From Rossellomorea pakistanensis (GTDB taxonomy: Bacteria > Bacillota > Bacilli > Bacillales > Bacillaceae_B), in the NCBI RefSeq assembly GCF_016908495.1, contig NZ_JAFBDZ010000002.1:992001-1056000 (forward strand): a DNA stretch of 64,000 bases, written 5' to 3'. Positions 45,770 to 54,781 of this stretch are shown here, piece by piece. The translations under genes and the position numbers were made by a program. The notes below the pieces were generated by a model. It made no database searches. It had not been told where the DNA came from and was given only the letters and a program-made list of their open reading frames with translations. Every line of letters starts with the position of its first letter. Within the stretch, counting starts at the first letter, position 1.

Positions 45770-46870
45770 TTAGGGCAGCGGCTGCTGTTGAGTAATACAG
45801 TGAATATTCCCCCCAGCAACAGATATTTCTCTTGTGTTAACAGGTACAATTTCTCTATCGGGGTACATTTTTTTAAAGGATTCAATCGCGACCTTGTCTT
45901 GTGGGTCATCAAATACAGGTAAAATGACTCCGCCGTTACATAGATAGCAATTAATATAGGTGGAAATAAACGTTACTTCGCTGGACCGGCGAAAACTATT
46001 ATGGGCAAAATCGATTTCTTCACTTTCTGATTGAGTTAAGGTGATTTGGTCAGGTAGGTGAATTTTGTGGATTTTGAGCTTCCTCCCTTTTGCATCGGTT
46101 GCGTTTTTTAGAATATTGTATGCATCCTGGAGGACTGAATATTGAGAGTGATTAGGATCATCTGTCCAGCCTATTGCAACCTCTCCTGGACGTACAAAAA
46201 ACACCACTTCATCCACATGTCCGTCGGTTTCATCCCCTACTAACCCATCCTTTAACCAAATGACTTTTTCGATCGTTAAATAGTCATCTAGCTTCTTTTC
46301 AATTTGTTCTCTTGAGAGTGAAGGGTTACGGTTAGGGTTTAAAAGGCATTGCTCTGTCGTAATTAATGTTCCTTCACCGTCTACAGTTATGGCGCCGCCT
46401 TCTAATATAAGCTCGTTGGCATCATATCTTTTAACCTGCTCAATTTCTAGTACCTTCTTTTTAACATGTAAATCGAGGTGCCAAGGGAAATAAAGGCCTT
46501 CAACTAAACCTCCCCATGCATTGAATCCCCAATCTATGCCACGGATTTCATCTTTGTCATTTTTTACAAATGTCGGTCCCATATCTCTCATCCATGCATC
46601 GTTGGAAGACAATTCGATTACCCGAATATGATTTGGCAATTGGGCACGTGCATTTTCGAATTGGTCTGCGGATACGCACATTGTGACGGGTTCAAATTTG
46701 GAGATCGCTTTTGCCACTTCAACAAATACGCGTTGCGCTGGTTTTGCTCCAGCTCTCCATGTATCCGTCCTTGTCGGCCAAAGCATCCATGTCCCTTTAT
46801 GTGGTTCAAATTCCCCTGGCATTCTAAATCCATCTTGTTTTGGTGTACTGGTAGTCGTTGCAACAACCAT
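45770..46870 (-). CDS. aguA: Agmatine deiminase
   Basis: A 366-residue enzyme that converts agmatine to N-carbamoylputrescine and ammonia. It has the family's PGEFEPHKGTWMLWP and NDAWMRDMGPTFV near the N-terminus, GDETDGHVDE in the middle, and AGGNIHCITQQ with the catalytic Cys at the C-terminus. ATG with GAGGAGG upstream. It is followed on the opposite side of a sigma-54 activator by an M20 carbamoyl hydrolase, transaminase and aldehyde dehydrogenase. No nitrilase-type N-carbamoylputrescine amidase (AguB) is in the window. Confidence 0.95.
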   Translation of the reverse strand: MVVATTTSTPKQDGFRMPGEFEPHKGTWMLWPTRTDTWRAGAKPAQRVFVEVAKAISKFEPVTMCVSADQFENARAQLPNHIRVIELSSNDAWMRDMGPTFVKNDKDEIRGIDWGFNAWGGLVEGLYFPWHLDLHVKKKVLEIEQVKRYDANELILEGGAITVDGEGTLITTEQCLLNPNRNPSLSREQIEKKLDDYLTIEKVIWLKDGLVGDETDGHVDEVVFFVRPGEVAIGWTDDPNHSQYSVLQDAYNILKNATDAKGRKLKIHKIHLPDQITLTQSESEEIDFAHNSFRRSSEVTFISTYINCYLCNGGVILPVFDDPQDKVAIESFKKMYPDREIVPVNTREISVAGGNIHCITQQQPLP

Positions 46871-47014
46871 TTTATATCCTCCTCATCCCGCTTGTCTTTT
46901 TCTATGACGATTTATTCGATATGCTCTTAACTTGACTGCATATCTCTATTGAATAACATGCAAAAAATGTGCCAATCCTTATGCATAAGGTGATTGCTCG
47001 TTTAAATAGTGAGA

Positions 47015-47125
47015 TGTGCATAAATCTGATTACTTGTGCATTTATCCTGAGTTTTTGCGTAAATTTAGAATCTCGTGCATTAAATAGTTATTTTCGAGCA
47101 TAAAAATTCAAAAGTAGTGCATTTT
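47015..47125 (+). repeat. GTGCAT array C: six units
   Basis: Units begin near 47015, 47035, 47055, 47074, 47095 and 47116 (TGTGCAT, TGTGCAT, TTTGCGT, CGTGCAT, CGAGCAT, AGTGCAT), about 20-21 bases apart, each followed by an A/T-rich half. The array lies between aguA and the sigma-54 activator, both on the minus strand. Confidence 0.75.
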
Positions 47126-47135
47126 CCACTACTAG

Positions 47136-48539
47136 CTAATCCAAATTATTTAAATGGTACTTTTTGATTCTTCTCGAAATAGAAGATTGTGTGATTCCTA
47201 AGGACTTCGCTGCTTTTCTGGTTGTTCCGTGTTCATTTAAGGCGTTTTCAATTAGTTTTTTCTCAATGCTTTCCATATACTGAGGGAGAGACTGATTTTT
47301 TAATTGTAATAGATTGTTCTCTTGTTGATGCTGGTCAATAGCAGTAGTGGATTCATTTAGAATTTTATCCGGTAAATCCTCCAGAGTAATGACATTTTTA
47401 AGAGAAGTTATCACTAATCTTTCAACTGTATTTTCTAGCTCTCTAATATTCCCCGGCCAGTCGTAATCCTGTAATAATTCTACGGCTTCTTTGCTGAAGG
47501 ATACGTCACGGGTATATTTTGTTTTAAAGATGCCTAGATAGTGATAGAGCAGCGGCAGAATGTCATCCTTTCTGTCTTTAAGTGAAGGAATTGTAATGGT
47601 AATGACGTTTAAACGATAGTATAAATCTTCTCTAAATCTTTTCTGTTTGACCATCTCAAGGAGGTTCTGATTGGTGGCGGTTACAATCCTAATATCAGCC
47701 TTTTGGACTTCGGTCCCTCCAATCGGAATATAGGATTTATTCTGTAATAAATGGAGTAGTTTAGGCTGTAGTTGAAGGGGCAATTCCCCGATCTCATCTA
47801 GAAAAAGTGTTCCCCCATCAGCTTTCTTGACTAATCCTTGTTTTCCTTTGCTGTTAGACCCTGTGAAAGCTCCCTTCATATAACCAAACAATTCGGACTC
47901 CATTAATGTCTCTGGAATTGCACTACAATTAATTTGAACGAAAGGCTTGTCAGATCGAGTGCTTTTTTTATGTAATTCTTCTGCGATCATACTTTTTCCA
48001 ACCCCGGTTTCTCCATTCAATAAAACCGTCGCATCGAAACTAGCGACGCGATTCATTAACTCGAACATTTCTGTATGCTGCTTGCTTTTACCAATAATTA
48101 ATTTGCCGTCATTTTCTTTTTTTTGTGTAAATTTCATTTCTTGTAGCTGCTGCCAGTACTGTTTCATTAATGCTTCGGTTTTTTCTAACTTAAACGAAGC
48201 TTTTACCGTTTCTGTTATATCTTTTACATGAACTAAAACATACTCTGTGTTTTCTAATTTTATTAATAGTCCGGTAGCAAGGTATTGCCGTCCTTTTGAG
48301 GTTTGAACTTTGGTAGTTGTTTCTCTGTTCTTTAATACTATTTTCGTTACAGATGGAGTGAATAACCCGATACTCTCTAATTCCTCCACTGTTTTTCCGA
48401 TGATCCCTGTGCGATCGATTCCCAATTGTTTTGTGCTCATATCATTAACCCATAGAGCGACACCTTTAGTATTTGCTATAAAAACACCATCATTTAAATG
48501 GTTTAAGACCGCTGAAAAATGTTCTGTTGGAAAATTCAT
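47136..48539 (-). CDS. Sigma-54-dependent activator (PAS-AAA-Fis)
   Basis: A 467-residue enhancer-binding protein. An N-terminal PAS domain (about 1-115) is followed by an AAA domain with Walker A NGETGVGKS, the sigma-54 contact loop GAFTGS (usually GAFTGA), Walker B GGTLFLDEIGEL and the arginine-finger region FREDLYYRLNV, then a Fis-type helix-turn-helix TRKAAKSLGITQSSISRRIKKY. It is divergent from the M20 hydrolase operon, which has a -24/-12 promoter and CGAAATCGATTCA sites in between. It probably activates that operon, and perhaps ald, in response to an amine or amino acid sensed by the PAS domain. Confidence 0.93.
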   Translation of the reverse strand: MNFPTEHFSAVLNHLNDGVFIANTKGVALWVNDMSTKQLGIDRTGIIGKTVEELESIGLFTPSVTKIVLKNRETTTKVQTSKGRQYLATGLLIKLENTEYVLVHVKDITETVKASFKLEKTEALMKQYWQQLQEMKFTQKKENDGKLIIGKSKQHTEMFELMNRVASFDATVLLNGETGVGKSMIAEELHKKSTRSDKPFVQINCSAIPETLMESELFGYMKGAFTGSNSKGKQGLVKKADGGTLFLDEIGELPLQLQPKLLHLLQNKSYIPIGGTEVQKADIRIVTATNQNLLEMVKQKRFREDLYYRLNVITITIPSLKDRKDDILPLLYHYLGIFKTKYTRDVSFSKEAVELLQDYDWPGNIRELENTVERLVITSLKNVITLEDLPDKILNESTTAIDQHQQENNLLQLKNQSLPQYMESIEKKLIENALNEHGTTRKAAKSLGITQSSISRRIKKYHLNNLD

Positions 48540-48565
48540 AGAAAGCCTCCCTTAGGTGATCAAAA

Positions 48566-48616
48566 TCGACTCACATAGGCGAAATCGATTCAAATTTGAA
48601 GCGGATCTGATTCAAA
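48566..48616 (+). promoter_or_regulatory. Upstream activator sites of the M20 hydrolase operon
   Basis: Three related elements, ATCGACTCA (48566), ATCGATTCA (48584) and TCTGATTCA (48606), are about 18-22 bases apart, 50-100 bases upstream of the -24 element. The middle one shares CGAAATCGA(A/T)TCA with the ald sites. Confidence 0.55.
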
Positions 48617-48663
48617 CTAGCGTCAATATTATCATTTTTCTGAATTTATGTCCAATTGAACTT

Positions 48664-48679
48664 TGGCATAGTTTTTGCA
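48664..48679 (+). promoter_or_regulatory. Sigma-54 promoter of the M20 hydrolase operon
   Basis: TGGCAT-N5-TTGCA, 28 bases before the start codon. It matches the sigma-54 consensus except for the last base of the -24 block. Confidence 0.8.
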
Positions 48680-48706
48680 AATAAAAAGAGCGAGGAGGGA
48701 AAATGA

Positions 48707-49945
48707 TTGGAATCCACTAAACTGAATATTAACAAAAGCAGATTACTAGAAACCATTAACATTAGTTCGTCCATTGGTTCTACAAGAAATGGGGGGCTTA
48801 ATCGCCTAGCTCTTTCTGGAGAAGATAAAATAGTTAGAGATCAATTTTGTGATTGGTTAATTGACGAAGGTCTAGAGGTAAGAGTTGATGATTTGGGAAA
48901 CATCTATGGAAGAAGGGCAGGCAGAAACAATTCAGGACCTGTTACCGCGGTGGGCTCCCACTTAGATACTCAGCCGTGTGGGGGGCGGTATGATGGTGTT
49001 CTAGGGGTTTTAATTGCATTGGAAGCCATTCGTGTCCTTAACGAACAAAATATTGAAACAGAGAATCCGATTGAAATCATTAACTTTACGAATGAGGAAG
49101 GGGCAAGGTTTTCCCCTCCTATGCTTGGCTCAGGTGGAGTAGCAGGGGTTTTTACGAAAGAATTTATTTACAATAGTAAAGATATTAATGGGAAATCTTT
49201 CAAGCAAGCACTACAAGAAATCGGGTACATGGGAGAAGAAAAAAATCGAATTAAAACAGTAAAAAATTTTGTTGAACTCCATATTGAACAGGGCCCCATT
49301 TTAGACCAAAAAAATAAGACGATTGGCATTGTGGAAGGAATTCAAGGAATGAGCTGGTTAACCGTAAAAGTCATTGGAGAAACCAACCATGCTGGACCAA
49401 CCCCAATGGAGAATCGAAAAGACGCCATTGTTCCTGTTGGAAAAATGATTACGAAAATCAATGAGATTACACAGGAAATCGAAGGATTAAAAACCACTAT
49501 AGGTCAATTGAATGTAAGTCCAAATATCTCTAATGTTATCCCTGGGGAAGTGGAGTTTACGATTGATATTAGACATAAAAATGATGAAATTCGAAACCAT
49601 GCTATTGATAGGTTGAAAGAACAATTAAGTACAATTGCGCTTCTTCATAAAGTTGAGTTAATTATACAAACTTCCTGGGACTCAGATGCGGTTATCTTCT
49701 CTCCAGTGATTACTAATATGATTTCTGAAGCAGCAGATCAATGGAATTATTCTTCCATGCATTTATTTAGTGGACCGGGACATGATGCGAAATATATGAG
49801 CTTCTTAGGGGATACTGGAATGATCTTTTTACCGAGTATTAATGGAATCAGCCATAATGAAGCGGAATTAACACTAGATGATGACATTGAAAAAGGGGCT
49901 AATCTCCTTTTATCCGTTCTATTAAAATTGGCCAATACGAAGTAA
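48707..49945 (+). CDS. M20-family N-carbamoyl-amide hydrolase (allantoate/ureidopropionate class)
   Basis: A 412-residue zinc hydrolase of the AmaB/HyuC/allantoate amidohydrolase group. Metal ligands are in GSHLDTQPCGGRYDGVLGVL, TNEEGARF and ELHIEQGPILD, with the dimerisation-domain motif NHAGPTPMENRKDA and a late GPGHDAKYM. TTG start 8 bases after AGGAGGG; an overlapping ATG at 48703 opens only a five-codon frame. It heads the sigma-54 operon with transaminase, aldehyde dehydrogenase and permease. Next to agmatine deiminase it could cleave N-carbamoylputrescine in place of AguB. Beta-ureidopropionase or another N-carbamoyl amino-acid hydrolase is the family default. Confidence 0.85.
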   Translation: MESTKLNINKSRLLETINISSSIGSTRNGGLNRLALSGEDKIVRDQFCDWLIDEGLEVRVDDLGNIYGRRAGRNNSGPVTAVGSHLDTQPCGGRYDGVLGVLIALEAIRVLNEQNIETENPIEIINFTNEEGARFSPPMLGSGGVAGVFTKEFIYNSKDINGKSFKQALQEIGYMGEEKNRIKTVKNFVELHIEQGPILDQKNKTIGIVEGIQGMSWLTVKVIGETNHAGPTPMENRKDAIVPVGKMITKINEITQEIEGLKTTIGQLNVSPNISNVIPGEVEFTIDIRHKNDEIRNHAIDRLKEQLSTIALLHKVELIIQTSWDSDAVIFSPVITNMISEAADQWNYSSMHLFSGPGHDAKYMSFLGDTGMIFLPSINGISHNEAELTLDDDIEKGANLLLSVLLKLANTK

Positions 49946-49975
49946 CGACTATTATAAGATAAGGAGTGTTTAATT

Positions 49976-51376
49976 ATGACTTATAGTAAAGAACAACTTT
50001 TAACCAATACAGAAGGATTAACTTCAGAACTAAGTGATTTAGATAAAAAACATTTAATTCACCCTGTAGCCGTTCCGAAACACCATGCTTCAAAGGGACC
50101 GAAGATTATTTTTTCTAAAGGTGACGGAATTAATGTGAAGGATCTGAATGAACATACCTATATTGATGGTGTTTCCATGCTTTGGAACGTCAATGTAGGG
50201 CATGGCAAGAAAGAATTGGCGGATGTTGCTCACCACCAAATGTCTAAAATGGCTTATAGCTCAACCTTTTATGGTTATGGCAATGAACCTGCCATCCGTC
50301 TAGCAGAGAAAATCTCACGGTTAACTCCAGGAGATTTAAATACCGTTTTCTTTACATCAGGAGGTTCAGAGTCGAATGATACTGCATTTAAATTATCGCG
50401 TTTCTACTGGCAGCTGAAAGGTTTTAAGGATAAGAGAAAAATTATCTCTTTAAGACGAGGCTACCATGGTGTAACGGTTTCCGCACAAAGAGCTACCGGT
50501 ATTGATGCCTTCAGAAATTTCTCTGGTTCAACAGACCCAGATATTGTGAATGCAAAGGCTCATCTTACAGAATGTGAGCTTGGAGATAAAACACATCCAG
50601 AATATTCTGGTTGTATCCGAAGCGTGATCGAAGAATTGGGGGCAGATAAGATTGCCGCGGTTATTGTAGAGCCTATTCAAGGGGCAGGTGGAGTTCATGT
50701 ACCGCCTGAAGGCTATTTAAAAGCTGTAAGAGCGCTTTGTGATGAATTTAATATTTTACTGATTGCGGATGAGGTCATCTGTGGATTTGGACGAACAGGT
50801 GAGATGTTTGGAGTGAGTCATTGGGACATCACACCGGATCTAATGAGCATTGCTAAAGGGATCACTAGTGGTTACGCTCAGCTTGGGGGGGTGGTCATGA
50901 ATGATAGAGTTGCTGACACTATCAAAGAATATAACGACATTCTTCCCCATGGCTTTACGTATAGTGGACATCCAACCGCTTGTGCTGTCGGACTCAAAAA
51001 TATCGAAATTGTCGAGAGAGAAGGGCTTGTTAAGAACGCTTATAAGATGGGAAAAGAACTTGAAAAGGGCTTTACCTATTTAGAAGAAAAGCATGAGTTT
51101 TTTACAAACCCAAGAACAGTTGGTTTATTAGCAGGGTTTGATTTAATGAAAGATCCTGTCGTAAATATTCCTTTTGATTCTTCGGTTCAAGCCGCGGTTT
51201 CAGTGGTAGAGGAATGTTATCAGCGGGGGCTGCTCATTAGATGTTTTGACTTTGAACCTGGAATGAATATCGTAGCCGTAGCCCCTCCGTTAATAATTCA
51301 GAAACAAGAGATCGAAACCATTATCTCTATTTTGGATGAGGCTATGACAGCATTTTCGCAAAAAGTAAAATGGTAA
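49976..51376 (+). CDS. Class III omega-aminotransferase
   Basis: A 466-residue PLP enzyme (BioA/omega-amino acid:pyruvate transaminase group). FFTSGGSESNDTAFKLSRFYW and RRGYHGVTVSAQRATG bind the cofactor phosphate and ring, IADEVICGFGRTG holds the cofactor Asp, and the Schiff-base Lys is in MSIAKGITSGYAQLGG. The tail PPLIIQKQEIETIISILDEAM is standard. It lies 30 bases after the hydrolase and 31 before the aldehyde dehydrogenase. Relatives use pyruvate with putrescine, beta-alanine or GABA; here I infer putrescine to 4-aminobutanal, or beta-alanine to malonate semialdehyde. It resembles the second class III enzyme at 57 kb in layout and motifs. Confidence 0.92.
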   Translation: MTYSKEQLLTNTEGLTSELSDLDKKHLIHPVAVPKHHASKGPKIIFSKGDGINVKDLNEHTYIDGVSMLWNVNVGHGKKELADVAHHQMSKMAYSSTFYGYGNEPAIRLAEKISRLTPGDLNTVFFTSGGSESNDTAFKLSRFYWQLKGFKDKRKIISLRRGYHGVTVSAQRATGIDAFRNFSGSTDPDIVNAKAHLTECELGDKTHPEYSGCIRSVIEELGADKIAAVIVEPIQGAGGVHVPPEGYLKAVRALCDEFNILLIADEVICGFGRTGEMFGVSHWDITPDLMSIAKGITSGYAQLGGVVMNDRVADTIKEYNDILPHGFTYSGHPTACAVGLKNIEIVEREGLVKNAYKMGKELEKGFTYLEEKHEFFTNPRTVGLLAGFDLMKDPVVNIPFDSSVQAAVSVVEECYQRGLLIRCFDFEPGMNIVAVAPPLIIQKQEIETIISILDEAMTAFSQKVKW

Positions 51377-51407
51377 CAAAATTTGTATATGTAAGGAGGT
51401 CTTTATA

Positions 51408-52877
51408 GTGGTTAAGATACATTCGGAAGTGATTGAATTTCTTAAGGGTCCTAAGAAATTATTTATAAACGGGGAATGGAAAGAGTCGATCGAAGGGAAT
51501 ACGTTTGAATCAATAAATCCCGCAACCGGCGAGGTGCTTGGACATGTCTGCGAAGCTGGGGTCCAGGATGTTGATTTGGCAGTAGAAGCGGCTTATCAGG
51601 AGTTTGAATTTGGAGAATGGTCTTCCATTAGCTCGTACGAACGTTCAAGGCTAATGGACAAGCTGGCCGATTTGATGGAACGTGATATTGAAATTCTTGC
51701 TCAAATCGATACATTGGACAATGGAAAATCCATTAATGAAATGTTATCGGCGGATCTTCCCAATGCGATTGAAAACTTACGATATTTCGCAGGATGGACA
51801 AACAAGCATTATGGAGAGACAATCCCGATCTCTGAAACCTATTTCAACTATACAAGACACGAACCGGTAGGGGTGGTTGGTCAAATCATTCCATGGAATT
51901 TTCCGATTATGATGGCGATTTGGAAAATCGCTCCTGCGCTGGCGACGGGATGTACCATCGTTCTTAAACCAGCAGAACAAACGCCTTTATCAGCGATTTA
52001 CTTGGGAAAACTAGTTGAAGAGGCCGGTTTCCCTAAAGGGGTCATTAATATCATCAATGGCTTCGGCAAAACCGCAGGGGAAGCTTTAGTGAAACATCCA
52101 AAAGTGAATAAAATTGCCTTTACTGGTTCGACACCTGTTGGTCAAAGAATTATGAAGGAGGCTGCCAATACGTTAAAACGTGTGACGTTAGAACTTGGTG
52201 GAAAATCCCCTAATATAATCTTACCTGATGCTGACTTGGATAAAGCCATACCAGGTGTATTTTCAGGGATTATGGTGAATCAGGGGCAGGTCTGCTGTGC
52301 AGGGTCGAGAGTGTTTATCCCGAGGCATATGTATGAAGACGTTACAAAGAAATTGGTGGAATACGCTGAGAACGTCACATTAGGAAATGGATTAGAAGAG
52401 TCCACCACAATGGGCCCATTAGTTTCAAAAAGGCAGCAGGAGATTGTTATCTCTTACATTAATAAAGGCATTGAAGAAGGAGCAAAATTACTGACTGGTG
52501 GAAAACCTCTAGAGTCTGGTTTTTATGTTACTCCTGCCGTTTTCGCCGAGGTAGAAGATGGTATGGCGATAGCAAAAGAGGAAATATTCGGTCCTGTCGT
52601 TGTAGCTATGCCTTATGATAGTTTAGAAGAAGTCATCGAGCGAGCGAATTCAACAGTGTATGGGTTAGCCGCAGGGATTTGGACAGAGAATTTAAGGAAT
52701 GCTCATAAGGTTACGAATCTATTAAAAGCCGGAACTGTATGGGTTAATTGTTATAACCTTACCAACGCGGCTGCTCCATTTGGTGGTTTTAAAGAATCAG
52801 GCTTTGGTCGTGAAATGGGGTCTTATGCACTTTCTAACTATACGGAAGTGAAAAGTGTTTGGATTAATCTTGAATAA
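51408..52877 (+). CDS. NAD-dependent aldehyde dehydrogenase (ALDH, betaine/gamma-aminobutyraldehyde type)
   Basis: A 489-residue ALDH. VGVVGQIIPWNFPIMMAIWKIAPALATGCTIVLKPAEQTP and FTGSTPVGQRIM form the NAD site; the catalytic Glu is in LELGGKSPNI and the catalytic Cys in NQGQVCCAGSRV; KEEIFGPVV and the C-terminal GGFKESGFGREMG complete the family pattern. GTG start after AAGGAGG. In operon context it would oxidise the aldehyde made by the upstream transaminase, 4-aminobutanal to GABA being the best fit. The exact substrate is not fixed by motifs. Confidence 0.93.
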   Translation: MVKIHSEVIEFLKGPKKLFINGEWKESIEGNTFESINPATGEVLGHVCEAGVQDVDLAVEAAYQEFEFGEWSSISSYERSRLMDKLADLMERDIEILAQIDTLDNGKSINEMLSADLPNAIENLRYFAGWTNKHYGETIPISETYFNYTRHEPVGVVGQIIPWNFPIMMAIWKIAPALATGCTIVLKPAEQTPLSAIYLGKLVEEAGFPKGVINIINGFGKTAGEALVKHPKVNKIAFTGSTPVGQRIMKEAANTLKRVTLELGGKSPNIILPDADLDKAIPGVFSGIMVNQGQVCCAGSRVFIPRHMYEDVTKKLVEYAENVTLGNGLEESTTMGPLVSKRQQEIVISYINKGIEEGAKLLTGGKPLESGFYVTPAVFAEVEDGMAIAKEEIFGPVVVAMPYDSLEEVIERANSTVYGLAAGIWTENLRNAHKVTNLLKAGTVWVNCYNLTNAAAPFGGFKESGFGREMGSYALSNYTEVKSVWINLE

Positions 52878-52960
52878 GCTGCTGAGTTAGCCGCCCTCTA
52901 TGTGGCTAACTATACTAAAAAAAGTAAGCGTTTTCTATAGCTTAATAAAATGGGATTCTT

Positions 52961-52999
52961 CCTTGTCTTATCTACTTATGAAAAGTAGATAAGACAAGG
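52961..52999 (+). other. Long hairpin between aldehyde dehydrogenase and permease genes
   Basis: CCTTGTCTTATCTACTT and AAGTAGATAAGACAAGG form a 17-bp perfect stem with a 5-base loop, but no T-run follows (GGATTTC). It may be a partial terminator or processing site that lowers permease expression. Confidence 0.65.
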
Positions 53000-53139
53000 G
53001 GATTTCATACAAGCAAAGATTATACACTTAGCTATTCGTTCGTTAAAAGAGTGGACAAACAAAAGGCTAAACGGCTTTTTAAACCCAAAGTTAAATCGAT
53101 CCATAAACACATCATTATTATTGGAAAGGATGATTTATA

Positions 53140-54489
53140 TTGAGTGATAAAACAAATGACTCGAAGCTTCAGCGAAGGCTAAAGTTGATACATGTCATAG
53201 CCATTGGAATTGCCTACATGTCCCCATTCGCTGTATTCGATACTTTCGGAATTGCTTCTCAAGCTTCAGGAGGATATGTTCCGGCATCCTATATATTAGT
53301 GTTTACAGCCATCCTATTTACAGCGTTAAGTTACGGAAAATTGGTTAAAAGATTCCCGGTTGCAGGTTCAGTTTATACCTATACAAGAAGTATTATGAAC
53401 CCTTACTTAGGGGTGCTTGTAGGTTGGGTTACATTCATTGCCTACCTAGCATTACCGATGATCAATGCATTATTAGCTAATATTTACTTATCATCTGGAT
53501 TTCCAAATATTCCAGGGTTTGTTTGGATCATAGGATTAATCTCATTAACTACTATTCTCAATATTTTTGGCGTTAAGATCGCGGCATCCATCAATATTTT
53601 ACTAGTGATCTTTCAATTTTTAGTTTGCACCATTTTTATCTATTTAAATATCAAATCCATTAATAGTGATGGCGTTCACCAATATATAACATTCCAAACC
53701 CTTTTTCCAGCTGATTTGGAGTTCTCCCCATTACTCGCTGGTGCTGCATTGCTTGCTTTATCCTTTATCGGCTTTGATGCCATAACGACTCTTTCAGAAG
53801 AAACCATTAACCCTAGAAAGACGATTCCAAAAGCGATATTAATAGTAGCTTCAATAGGTGGTTTGTTTTTCTTTACCGTGACGTATTTTATGCAATCCCT
53901 TTTTCCTGATGTTAGTGTATTCAATGATGTTGCAGGTGCTTCTCCAGAGATAGCTTTCATTATAGGTGGGAACTTGTTTCTTTCCTTATTTATTAGCGGG
54001 GCATTAGTTTCAGTATTTGCATCCGGATTGGCTGCCCAATTAAGTGCTTCCCGGTTATTATTTGCAATGGGGAGAGACAAAGTATTACCTAAAGCTTTCT
54101 TTGGCTATATTCATCCAAAGCAAAATACACCAATTCCAAATATCATTTTAATAGGACTGCTTGCCTTATCCGCTTTGTTTTTAGATCTAGAATCAGCTAC
54201 ATCTTTAATAAACTTTGGTGCTTTTACTGCTTTCTCTTTTGTCAATCTATGTGTCATCGCAATGTTTGTAAAATCACAGCGAGCCCGCTCAGTAAAGAAT
54301 GTTTTAAGTCATTTTATAGCCCCATCTTTAGGCTTGTTTTTTGTTGTCTATTTATGGATAAATTTAGATTTTTTCTCGATTAGTATTGGTTTAATATGGA
54401 CAGTGCTAGGAGTAATATATTTAGCTTTTTCCACGAACTTTTTTAAGATTGCTCCACCAGAAATTAAGTTTGAAGAGCTAGATATGTAA
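53140..54489 (+). CDS. APC-superfamily amino acid/amine permease
   Basis: A 449-residue permease with twelve helices. IHVIAIGIAYMSPFAVFDTFGIASQASGG is the first-helix signature, followed by SYGKLVKRFPVAGSVYTYTRS and SFIGFDAITTLSEETINPRKTIPKAI (the amino-acid-permease consensus). TTG start behind GGAAAGGATG. Placed after the transaminase and aldehyde dehydrogenase, it most likely imports the amine or amino acid that the cluster degrades (agmatine, putrescine or GABA). The substrate is inferred from position only. Confidence 0.9.
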   Translation: MSDKTNDSKLQRRLKLIHVIAIGIAYMSPFAVFDTFGIASQASGGYVPASYILVFTAILFTALSYGKLVKRFPVAGSVYTYTRSIMNPYLGVLVGWVTFIAYLALPMINALLANIYLSSGFPNIPGFVWIIGLISLTTILNIFGVKIAASINILLVIFQFLVCTIFIYLNIKSINSDGVHQYITFQTLFPADLEFSPLLAGAALLALSFIGFDAITTLSEETINPRKTIPKAILIVASIGGLFFFTVTYFMQSLFPDVSVFNDVAGASPEIAFIIGGNLFLSLFISGALVSVFASGLAAQLSASRLLFAMGRDKVLPKAFFGYIHPKQNTPIPNIILIGLLALSALFLDLESATSLINFGAFTAFSFVNLCVIAMFVKSQRARSVKNVLSHFIAPSLGLFFVVYLWINLDFFSISIGLIWTVLGVIYLAFSTNFFKIAPPEIKFEELDM

Positions 54490-54596
54490 TCAAAGTAGCC
54501 GTGAAGGAAGGGGAAAGTACTCCTCTTTCATGGCTAAGAACTTACTTCAGTTATTTATGTATTCCAAATAGTAACATATGAATAAATTTGAAATCT

Positions 54597-54689
54597 CGTG
54601 CATTTCCTCTTGGTTTTCGTGCATGAATTTTGATTCTTGTGCATTAACTAACCGTTCCCATGCGTAAAATCAAAAAAGTTGTGCATTGC
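54597..54689 (+). repeat. GTGCAT array D: five units
   Basis: Units start at 54597 (CGTGCAT), 54618 (CGTGCAT), 54638 (TGTGCAT), 54659 (CATGCGT) and 54680 (TGTGCAT), spacing 21, 20, 21 and 21. It lies between the permease and a decayed NERD-domain gene. Same orientation as arrays A and C. Confidence 0.8.
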
Positions 54690-54781
54690 ACTATTTTGAC
54701 ACGGAAAAAACAAATCCTAGTACAGGAGAATCCCATTAATAAGCAAAACTTATATGTATTCTTTAAATAGGAGCTGGATAA

